7,951 nucleotides of DNA from QHWK01 sp035315685. GTDB taxonomy: Bacteria > Acidobacteriota > Vicinamibacteria > Vicinamibacterales > CAVVIG01. This document shows positions 1 through 6,747 of the stretch, one piece after another. Position numbers and translations under genes: made by a program. The DNA lies in the NCBI GenBank assembly GCA_035315685.1, contig DATFXR010000269.1:1-7951 (forward strand), read 5' to 3'. The notes beneath the pieces are model-generated. The model searched no databases and had not been told where the DNA came from. It saw only the letters and a list, made by a program, of their open reading frames with translations. Each line of letters starts with the position of its first letter. Within the stretch, counting starts at the first letter, position 1.

Positions 1-2157
1 TACTCGCTGGTGAGCGTCGGCACCGAGATCGCGCCGCTGCGGCCGTCGAGCACCGCTTCGCCCGACGTGCCGCCGCTCGAGCGTGCGCTGACGTCAGGCC
101 TCGAGCGTGCGCGGCTCGCGCGGCATTACTTCAAGGCGAGCCTGCGGGATCCACGGAAAGCGGCGCGGCGCCTGTCGCAGATTGCGGAGCGGCGGCTTGG
201 CCGCCTGCAGTCGTCGGTTGCCGCCGTGACGAACGATGCGCCGGCAGCCGCGGCGACATCCGACCTCAACGCGCAGGGCTGGGCGATCGGCTATTCGGTC
301 GCGGGTGAAGTCGTCTCGGTTGGCGAAGGGATCACCGATCTCTCAGCCGGCGATCTCGTCGCCGCGGCGGGAGCGGGGCAGGCGAACCACGCGGACTACG
401 TCGTCGTGCCGCGCAATCTCGTCTGCCGCGTGCCCGCCGGCTGTGATCTGAAGTCGGCGGCGTCCGCGACGGTCGGCGCGATCGCGCTGCAGGGTGTCCG
501 CCGTGCCGCACCGCAACTCGGCGATCGCGTCGCCGTCATCGGACTCGGCCTGATCGGCCAGCTCACGGTGCAGCTCCTGCGAGCGGCCGGTTGTCAGGCG
601 ATCGGCTTCGATCTCGATCCGGCCCGCGTGACACGGGCGCGCGCGCTCGGCCTCGAGGCTGGCGCGGACAGCGCGGACGCGATGAAGGCGGTCGTCCGCG
701 ATCGCACCGGCGGCCACGGCGCCGACGCGACGCTCATGACCGCGGCGACGAAATCGCACGCGGTCGTGAACCTGGCGATGGAGCTGACGCGCGCCAAAGG
801 AAAAGTGGTGATCGTCGGCGACGTTGGCCTGAACGTCGACCGCGCGACCTTCTATCGCAAGGAGATCGACCTGCTGATGAGCACGTCGTACGGTCCGGGC
901 CGCTACGACCCGCATTACGAAGCCGAGGGACACGACTACCCGTACGGATACGTGCGGTGGACGCTGAACCGAAACATGCAGGCGTACCTGGAGCTGGTCG
1001 CGGCGGAGCGGGTCGCTGTCGCGTCGCTGATCGATCGCATCGCGCCGATCGAGTCCGCTCCCGCCGTGTACGACGAGCTCGCGAAAGCCGAGGGAGCGCT
1101 TCCGCTCGGCGTGATGATCGAGTATCCGGACGCCGATGCCGGCGCCGAGCCTGCCCGGATCACCATCGCTGGACATCGCGCCGCCCCGACAGGGCGAATC
1201 AATTACGCGCTGGTCGGTGCCGGAGCGTTCGGCACGGGCATGCTGGTGCCGCAGATGCGCAAGCGCGACGACCGCTATTTCCTGCGCGGGGTCGTCAGCC
1301 GCAGCGCGCAGGGGAGCAACTTCTCGCGCGACAATCAGGTGGAAGTGCTGGCGAGCGATCTCGACGCCGTGCTGCGCGATCCGGACTTCCATCTCATGGT
1401 CCTCGCGACGCGGCATCACGAGCACGCGGATCAAGTGGTGCAGTCGCTCGCTGCCGGCAAGCACGTGTTCGTCGAGAAACCGCTGGCGATCTCGTGGGAC
1501 GAGCTCGATCGGATCGTTGCCGCTTACGACGCGAACCCAGCGCGACCTCTGCTGATGGTTGGTTTCAACCGACGGTTTTCGCCGGCGCTGCAGACGCTGC
1601 AACGGCAGCTTGCCGGCCGCCGCTCGCCGCTCGTCATTCAGTACCGCGTGAACGCCGGCTACCTGTCGCCGGATCACTGGGTTCACGGACCGCAGGGTGG
1701 CGGACGCAACATCGGCGAAGCCTGCCATATGTACGACGTCTTCCGGTTTCTCGCCGGAGCGCCGGTGCGATCGATCGACGCGGTCGCGATCGATCCCGGC
1801 GCGCTGCCGTACGCGCGCAGCGACAACTTCACTGCGACGATCGGCTACGACGACGGATCGATCGCGAGCCTCGTCTACACCGCGCTCGGCGCGAAGAGCG
1901 GCATGGGGAAGGAGCACATCGTTGTCTTCTGCGATCGAGAGGCATTCATCGTCGACGATTTCAGAAAGCTGACGAAGGCGAGCGACGGGGCCGTCCTCTG
2001 GCAGAGCGGAGAAGCGGACAAAGGCCATTTCGAGGAGTTGAGCCGGTTCGGCGACGCGATCGCCGGCGGCAAGCCGTCGCCGATTCCGTTCGAGGAACTG
2101 GTCGAGACTTCGGCGGTCGCGCTGTCGGTCGACGATCTCCTGCACGGTCGTGTCTGA
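1..2157 (+). CDS. Bi-domain oxidoreductase (MDR dehydrogenase-like half + Gfo/Idh/MocA half), 5' partial
   Basis: The frame is open from base 1. The leading codons read YSLVSVGTE, which matches the early 'SLVS-GTE' segment of the family, so the GTG at 10 is internal and the true start, perhaps 30-40 codons earlier, lies outside the window. Counting residues from base 1, the first half is a GroES-like plus Rossmann MDR unit with a GLGLIG dinucleotide motif at 181-186 and an acidic residue after beta-2 (D204). The usual GHE catalytic-zinc motif is replaced by GYS (97-99), and no structural-zinc cysteine cluster is visible. After a linker (about 370-398) comes a Gfo/Idh/MocA domain with GAGAFG (406-411), EKP (492-494), GFNRRF (from 521) and the EACH motif with H576, the expected catalytic histidine. 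The family is commonly found in polysaccharide clusters and is presumed to act with NAD(P) on sugars or sugar nucleotides in the cytoplasm; the substrate is unknown. The gene ends in TGA, overlapping the next gene by 8 bases. Confidence 0.93.
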   Translation, partial: YSLVSVGTEIAPLRPSSTASPDVPPLERALTSGLERARLARHYFKASLRDPRKAARRLSQIAERRLGRLQSSVAAVTNDAPAAAATSDLNAQGWAIGYSVAGEVVSVGEGITDLSAGDLVAAAGAGQANHADYVVVPRNLVCRVPAGCDLKSAASATVGAIALQGVRRAAPQLGDRVAVIGLGLIGQLTVQLLRAAGCQAIGFDLDPARVTRARALGLEAGADSADAMKAVVRDRTGGHGADATLMTAATKSHAVVNLAMELTRAKGKVVIVGDVGLNVDRATFYRKEIDLLMSTSYGPGRYDPHYEAEGHDYPYGYVRWTLNRNMQAYLELVAAERVAVASLIDRIAPIESAPAVYDELAKAEGALPLGVMIEYPDADAGAEPARITIAGHRAAPTGRINYALVGAGAFGTGMLVPQMRKRDDRYFLRGVVSRSAQGSNFSRDNQVEVLASDLDAVLRDPDFHLMVLATRHHEHADQVVQSLAAGKHVFVEKPLAISWDELDRIVAAYDANPARPLLMVGFNRRFSPALQTLQRQLAGRRSPLVIQYRVNAGYLSPDHWVHGPQGGGRNIGEACHMYDVFRFLAGAPVRSIDAVAIDPGALPYARSDNFTATIGYDDGSIASLVYTALGAKSGMGKEHIVVFCDREAFIVDDFRKLTKASDGAVLWQSGEADKGHFEELSRFGDAIAGGKPSPIPFEELVETSAVALSVDDLLHGRV
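2150..2157 (+). other. 8-base overlap of oxidoreductase stop and GT4-methyltransferase GTG start
   Basis: The sequence GTGTCTGA holds the GTG start of the second gene (2150-2152) and, in another frame, the TGA stop of the first (2155-2157). No purine-rich ribosome binding site is visible in the preceding 20 bases. Reinitiation by ribosomes finishing the oxidoreductase is the likely start mechanism (inference). The first in-frame ATG is at about codon 127 and would remove most of the unassigned N-terminal segment, so it is a less likely but possible alternative start. Confidence 0.7.
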
Positions 2158-4750
2158 CGAATACCTGTACGTTTCGCCGCGGTTCGACGGCATATCGGTG
2201 TTCGCGACCGATGCGCTCGCACGGACCTCCGAGCGTCATCGCGTATTGCTCGATCCGGGCAACCCGACCGCCACGGCCGATCCCGCCGCTGCGCTGAGCA
2301 GTCGCAACGGCATCGGCGGCGTCGTCATCGGGCTCGCCAGCGGCCTGCCCGATCGGCGGCGGCTCGATCTCGCAGCGCGCGCGCTCGATCGCGGGCTTCG
2401 CGTGTGGCTGCACTGGCCCGACGAGCAGGCGGTCGAGCACGTCGATCGCGAACGGCTCCAGAGTCTCAGACGTCACCGCCACGCCGCGGTCGCGCTCGAA
2501 AAGGTCGGACGCCGCGCGCATACGGCGATGAAGGCCTGGGAGCGCATTCGTCCGGGTCTGCGCTGGATCTATCGCGGCCGTTTTCCGGTGCGCCGCTACG
2601 ACATGCTGGCCGATCTCGAGCGCATGAGCCTGGACGCCCGGCCGGTCCCGTTCACGCGCCTCCCCGCATCGCCGTCGGCCTCCGATCGCATCGACCGTGG
2701 CCTCTATCTCCGTACCGACTTCTGGGCGCCGATCACCTCCGGCGGCAGCTACGGCCACACCTGCTACGTCGCGAAAGAGCTCGCCGCGGTCACGAGCCAG
2801 TTCGTGTGCATGGTGGCGAACCCGTTCAAGCTGCTCGACCAGCTCGGCGTGCACCAGGTGGTCATGGATCGGCCGACGACGATCATCAACGAGGACGCGA
2901 TCGTCAGCGCGTCGACGCACTACTACCCGATCGTGAAAGCCGCGTGCGAGGTGCTGCGCCCCGCCTACATCTACGAGCGGTTGTGCCTCGGCAACTACGT
3001 CGCGGCGCTGCTCAGCCGCGAGCTGCAGATTCCGTACATCGTCGAGTACAACGGCTCCGAGATCTCGATGCAGAAGAGCTTCGACGGGACCTCGCCCTTC
3101 TATACCGACGTGTACCTGAAGGCGGAAGAGGTCGCGTTCCGGCAGGCGGCGCTGATCTCGGTGATCTCGGAACATGTGAAGAGCGACCTGCTGGCGCGCG
3201 GCGTGGACGCCCGGAAGATTCTCGTCAACCCGAACGGCGCCGATCTGGTGAGCTATGCGCCGGCGCCGGCGGAGGAGCGTGCGCCGCTGCGCGCGAGCCT
3301 CGGCTTCACCGATGCCGATCGTGTCGTCGGCTTCACCGGCACGTTCGGCGGCTGGCACGGCATCGACGTGCTGGCGGCCTCGATTCCAAAGATCTGCGCC
3401 GCTGCCGCCGACGCGCGGTTCCTGATCATCGGCGACGGCATCCACAAGCCACAGCTCGACGCCGAAGTGGAGCGCCACGGTCTCGACGAGCGCGTGCGGC
3501 GAGTGGGGCGTGTGCCGCAGGTCGAAGGCGCGCGGCTGCTCAAGGCGTGCGACATCTTCGTCTCGCCGCACAACACGCACATGATCGACAGCAAGTTCTT
3601 CGGATCGCCGACGAAGATCTTCGAGTACATGGCGATGGCCCGCGGCATCGTCGCCAGCGAGCTGGAGCAGATCGGAGAAGTGCTGTCGCCCGGACTGCGC
3701 CCGTCAGGTCTGGATCGGCCGGACGTCGCCGTGCGCGACGAACGGGCGGTGTTGTGCGCACCGGGTGACGTCGACGAATTCGCGCGCGCGGTCGTGGGCC
3801 TCGTGCGGCGTCCCGATCTGTCGTGCGCGCTGGGACGCAATGCGCGGCAGGCGGTCGTGGACCACTACTCGTGGCAGCGGCACGTCGAGCGACTGTGGGC
3901 CTTCGCGCGCGATCTGCCCTGGTCGGAGGATCGGCGCCGGCTCCAGACCGGCGACGCCTACAAGGATCAGGTGCAGAACCAATGGAACAACAACCCGGTC
4001 GGATCGGAGACCGCTCGCGGCGCGCAGCCGCGGTCGCTCGAATGGTTTCTCGATGTCGAGCGCTATCGGTATCAGGACTACGCGCCGTGGATGCCGGCGG
4101 TGATGGAGTTCGATCGGCACGCCGGCGAGCAGGTGCTCGAAATCGGCAGCGGCATGGGCACCGACCTCGCGCAGTTCGCGAAGCATGGCGCGGTGGTCAC
4201 CGACGTCGACCTGTCAGAAGGCCATTTACGGCTCGCGGAAGAGAACTTCCGGCTGCGCGGCCTGGAGGGTCGCTTCATCCACCACGACGCCGAGTCGCTG
4301 CCGTTCGACGCCAACACGTTCGATCTCGTCTACTCGAACGGCGTCATCCACCACACGCCGAACACGAACCAGGTCGTCGCTGAGATCTACAGGGTCCTGC
4401 GACCGGGCGGCCGCGCGATCGTGATGGTCTACGCCGAGAACTCGCTGCAGTACTGGAGAAACCTGGTCTGGCACTTCGGCCTGAAGAGCGGCGATCTCGC
4501 GTCGCGGTCGATGGCCGACATCATGTCGCGCACGGTCGAGCGCACCGGGAACGATGCGCGGCCGCTCGTCAAGGTGTACACGAAGCCGCGTCTCCGCGCG
4601 CTGTTCGGCGCCTTCGAAGACCTGCGCATCCTCCAGCGGCAGATTTCGCCGGAGCTGGTACCGCGCCGCCTTCGACGCTTGATGCCGGTCGTCGAGCGGG
4701 TGGCCGGCTGGAACCTCATCGTCAAGGCCCGCAAGCCTTCGTCGCGCTGA
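2150..4750 (+). CDS. Three-part protein: unassigned N-terminal segment, GT4 glycosyltransferase, class I SAM methyltransferase
   Basis: The gene encodes 866 residues. Residues 1 to about 182 resemble no family I recognise, though GVVIG and RVWLHW look like alternating beta strands of a Rossmann-like unit. From about 183 a GT-B glycosyltransferase of family 4 begins: LRTDFW then a Gly-Gly-Ser loop (about 187-200), NPNGAD (360-365), FTGTFGGWHG (395-404) and the donor-binding SPTKIFEYMA (from 486) with K489 and E492. The first Glu of the classical E-x7-E pair is absent, as in many members with SPTK-FEYMA. From about 604 (YKDQVQNQWNNNP) a methyltransferase follows, with motif I VLEIGSGMG (662-670), acidic D687 after beta-2, FDLVYSNGVIHH (724-735) and LRPGG (750-754). 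The GTG start at 2150 is the first start in frame and overlaps the previous gene; no Shine-Dalgarno sequence is visible, so start by coupling is likely. It should be cytosolic or peripheral, transferring a sugar from a nucleotide donor and methylating an unknown acceptor. No frame break or stop separates the two enzymes, so this looks like a true fusion. Confidence 0.9.
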   Translation: MSDEYLYVSPRFDGISVFATDALARTSERHRVLLDPGNPTATADPAAALSSRNGIGGVVIGLASGLPDRRRLDLAARALDRGLRVWLHWPDEQAVEHVDRERLQSLRRHRHAAVALEKVGRRAHTAMKAWERIRPGLRWIYRGRFPVRRYDMLADLERMSLDARPVPFTRLPASPSASDRIDRGLYLRTDFWAPITSGGSYGHTCYVAKELAAVTSQFVCMVANPFKLLDQLGVHQVVMDRPTTIINEDAIVSASTHYYPIVKAACEVLRPAYIYERLCLGNYVAALLSRELQIPYIVEYNGSEISMQKSFDGTSPFYTDVYLKAEEVAFRQAALISVISEHVKSDLLARGVDARKILVNPNGADLVSYAPAPAEERAPLRASLGFTDADRVVGFTGTFGGWHGIDVLAASIPKICAAAADARFLIIGDGIHKPQLDAEVERHGLDERVRRVGRVPQVEGARLLKACDIFVSPHNTHMIDSKFFGSPTKIFEYMAMARGIVASELEQIGEVLSPGLRPSGLDRPDVAVRDERAVLCAPGDVDEFARAVVGLVRRPDLSCALGRNARQAVVDHYSWQRHVERLWAFARDLPWSEDRRRLQTGDAYKDQVQNQWNNNPVGSETARGAQPRSLEWFLDVERYRYQDYAPWMPAVMEFDRHAGEQVLEIGSGMGTDLAQFAKHGAVVTDVDLSEGHLRLAEENFRLRGLEGRFIHHDAESLPFDANTFDLVYSNGVIHHTPNTNQVVAEIYRVLRPGGRAIVMVYAENSLQYWRNLVWHFGLKSGDLASRSMADIMSRTVERTGNDARPLVKVYTKPRLRALFGAFEDLRILQRQISPELVPRRLRRLMPVVERVAGWNLIVKARKPSSR

Positions 4751-4752
4751 TG
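4748..4752 (+). other. TGATG stop-start overlap (1 base)
   Basis: TGA of the GT4-methyltransferase gene (4748-4750) shares its last A with the ATG of the heparinase-family gene (4750-4752). The upstream bases lack a clear Shine-Dalgarno motif; the nearest AAGG is about 25 bases away. This arrangement is typical of translational coupling within an operon. Confidence 0.8.
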
Positions 4753-6747
4753 CTCACGCGCGCCGCTCGCTACCTGAAACGTTTTCGCGCTGTGGTCGCG
4801 CCACCGGCGTCAGTGCCGCCGCCGCGCCGGTGGCCCGACGAATTGCGCGATGCGGGAACGGATTGGGCGGCGTGGATCGCTCGCCGGCAATCAGAGCAGC
4901 GGTTGTACGCGGGCCTCACGGATGCCGCAGTCGAACGTGCGCGCGCTGCGCATCCACACCTGGCGCAGACGACGATTGGCGCGGCGGAGCGTGTACTGCG
5001 GCATGAGTTCAACCTGCTCGGCAGTGGGCCGTTCGTTCCCGTCGATCCCGACCGCGCGGCCGCCGCGACCGGCTATCGGCCAATCGACTGGTCTCTCGAT
5101 CCAGTGCGGGGCGTCCGCTTCCCGAGGGGAATGCCGATCGCCAGCTTCGATCTGCAGACGATGAAGCCTGCGGGTGCCGACGTGAAGTTTCCGTGGGAGC
5201 TGGCGCGATGCCAGCACTGGCCGGTACTCGCGCAGGCGTACCGGTTGACTGGAGACGTCCGCTTCGCAGGCGAGCTTGCGAGCGAGCTCGAAGACTTCGT
5301 CACCGCGAATCCGGTCGGCACAGCAGTCAACTGGTCGTGCACCATGGATGTCGCGCTGCGCGCGGCGAACTGGGCGGTCGCCTTCGAGTTGCTTCGCGCC
5401 GCGCCGTTCGACTCCGGATTCTGGACGGCCGCCTACGAATCGCTCTTCGATCACGGCGTGTTCATCGAAGGGCACCTCGAGAACACCTACGAAGTCACCA
5501 GCAACCACTTCCTCAGCAACATCGTCGGGTTGTTCTACGTGGCGGCGGCGTTCCGCGATCTGCCGATCGGGGCGCGGTGGGATTCGCAGTGCCGAACCTG
5601 GCTGGCACGCGAGCTCGAGGTCCAGGTGCTCGCGGACGGCGCCGACTACGAATCGTCTGTGCCGTATCACCGGCTCGTCTGCGAACTGTTTCTCGGCGCG
5701 GCGCGGCAGGCCGATCATAGCGGACGGCCGTTTCCCGATCCGTTCCTCGATCGGCTGCGAACGATGGCAGATTTCATGGCCGCTGTGACCCGCCCGGACG
5801 GACTGCTGCCGCAGGTCGGCGACGCCGACGATGGGCGTCTGCACATCTTCAGCGAGTACGGCGCGTGGCAGGCGCAGGACGCACGGCATCTGCTCGGCCC
5901 GGCCGGCTGCATGTTCAACCGCGGCGACTGGCTCGCGCTCGCTGGCGAAACCGGTGAGTGGGAGAGCGCGTGGTGGGGACTCGATCGATCGCGCGTCGGA
6001 CGGGTGGAGACGGCGCCCGCGCCGCTGGGGCACTTTCCGGATGCCGGCATCACGGTGATGAGGCACGCTCGCGATTACCTGCTGGTGACCAACGGGGTCG
6101 TCGGCACAGCCGGCTTCGGCAACCACAAGCACAACGACCTGCTCGGGTTCGAATATCACGTCGAGGGCGCGCCGGTTATCGTTGACGCCGGCAGTTACGT
6201 GTACACGTCGGATCCCGACGCGCGGAACCTCTTCCGGAGCACGCGCACGCACAACACGGTGATGGTGGACCGACAGGAGCAGAACGAATTCAAGGCCGAA
6301 TGGCTGTTCCGTATGTTTGAGTCGGCGGCGCCGGAGCATCTGGCGGTGTCCGACCGGGGCGGCGTGTTCGAATACCGCGGGCGCCATACGGGTTATCGGC
6401 GGCTGTCTGCGCCGGTCACGCACGAACGGACGTTCACGTGGAGACCCGCGACGCGCACGGTCGAGATCGTGGATGTCTTCGAAGGCAGCGGCGAGCACCA
6501 CCTCTCCTGGCACTTCCATTTCGCGCCCGGCGTCCGTGCGGCCGTGAGCGAAAGCGGCGCGATCGACATCGAAACCAGCAGAGCGTCGCTGCGCCTGACT
6601 TTGCCGGCAGCCGTTCAACCGGTAATGCGCGCGGCGTGGTATTCGCCGTCCTACGGTGTTCGAGTCCCATGCTCGGCCGCCGAGGTCGCGACCACGACGA
6701 CAATCGAAGGCCGTTCGACCTACCTGTTCCGGATCGAGTCGCGATGA
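4750..6747 (+). CDS. Heparinase II/III family protein (polysaccharide lyase fold), no signal peptide
   Basis: The gene encodes 665 residues, near the usual family length. The N-terminal part is the (alpha/alpha) toroid: HEFNLLGSG (85-93), KFPWELARCQHW (146-157), NWSCTMDVALRAANW (194-208), SNHFLSN (251-257), YESSVPYH (300-307) and PDGLLPQVGDADDGRL. The C-terminal part is the Hepar_II_III beta-sandwich, with GNHKHNDLLGFEYH (457-470), DAGSYVY (479-485) and TRTHNTVMVD (498-507). By spacing from heparinase III-type enzymes, N252, Y306 and H459 are the likely catalytic Asn, Tyr and His, so the site looks intact. The first 30 residues are basic and proline-rich (MLTRAARYLKRFR...) with no hydrophobic core, so no Sec signal or anchor is seen and a cytoplasmic location is inferred. 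Such genes recur in exopolysaccharide clusters, where the role is unsettled. Lyase action on a uronic-acid polymer is the default reading; C5-epimerisation is an alternative, because dermatan sulfate epimerase shares this fold. The ATG overlaps the preceding stop by one base. Confidence 0.9.
   Translation: MLTRAARYLKRFRAVVAPPASVPPPRRWPDELRDAGTDWAAWIARRQSEQRLYAGLTDAAVERARAAHPHLAQTTIGAAERVLRHEFNLLGSGPFVPVDPDRAAAATGYRPIDWSLDPVRGVRFPRGMPIASFDLQTMKPAGADVKFPWELARCQHWPVLAQAYRLTGDVRFAGELASELEDFVTANPVGTAVNWSCTMDVALRAANWAVAFELLRAAPFDSGFWTAAYESLFDHGVFIEGHLENTYEVTSNHFLSNIVGLFYVAAAFRDLPIGARWDSQCRTWLARELEVQVLADGADYESSVPYHRLVCELFLGAARQADHSGRPFPDPFLDRLRTMADFMAAVTRPDGLLPQVGDADDGRLHIFSEYGAWQAQDARHLLGPAGCMFNRGDWLALAGETGEWESAWWGLDRSRVGRVETAPAPLGHFPDAGITVMRHARDYLLVTNGVVGTAGFGNHKHNDLLGFEYHVEGAPVIVDAGSYVYTSDPDARNLFRSTRTHNTVMVDRQEQNEFKAEWLFRMFESAAPEHLAVSDRGGVFEYRGRHTGYRRLSAPVTHERTFTWRPATRTVEIVDVFEGSGEHHLSWHFHFAPGVRAAVSESGAIDIETSRASLRLTLPAAVQPVMRAAWYSPSYGVRVPCSAAEVATTTTIEGRSTYLFRIESR
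6744..6747 (+). other. ATGA start-stop overlap (4 bases)
   Basis: The ATG of the membrane protein gene (6744-6746) overlaps the TGA of the heparinase-family gene (6745-6747). A weak GGATCGAG purine-rich stretch lies at 6731-6738, five bases before the ATG, and may serve as a modest ribosome binding site. The overlap supports the start chosen for the membrane protein. Confidence 0.8.

Noticed and set aside
10..12. GTG at base 10 as the real start of the oxidoreductase
   Set aside because: The frame is open to base 1, and the residues before the GTG (YSL) continue the conserved SLVS-GTE segment, so the start lies upstream.
521..2065. Several GCGATCGC palindromes (near 521, 696 and 2055), like the cyanobacterial HIP1 motif
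   Set aside because: They are few and fall where Asp-Arg or Ala-Ile-Ala codons naturally generate them in GC-rich coding DNA; there is no spacing pattern.
343..2193. Long minus-strand open frame (616 codons) opposite the oxidoreductase gene
   Set aside because: Its translation is Arg/Asp/Val-rich without domain motifs, and it mirrors G/C third-position bias of the plus-strand gene, which carries clear family motifs. It is a GC-rich antisense shadow.
591..2297. Plus-strand 568-codon frame overlapping the first two genes
   Set aside because: The product is an Arg-rich string without hydrophobic core pattern, in a different frame from the motif-bearing genes; it is a shadow.
1961..3580. Long minus-strand open frame (539 codons) across the oxidoreductase/GT4 junction
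   Set aside because: It has low-complexity Arg/His-rich composition, spans two real genes and shows no recognisable fold.
4891..6618. Long minus-strand open frame (575 codons) opposite the heparinase-family gene
   Set aside because: Same reason: no motifs and unnatural composition, while the plus strand encodes a complete enzyme with active-site residues.
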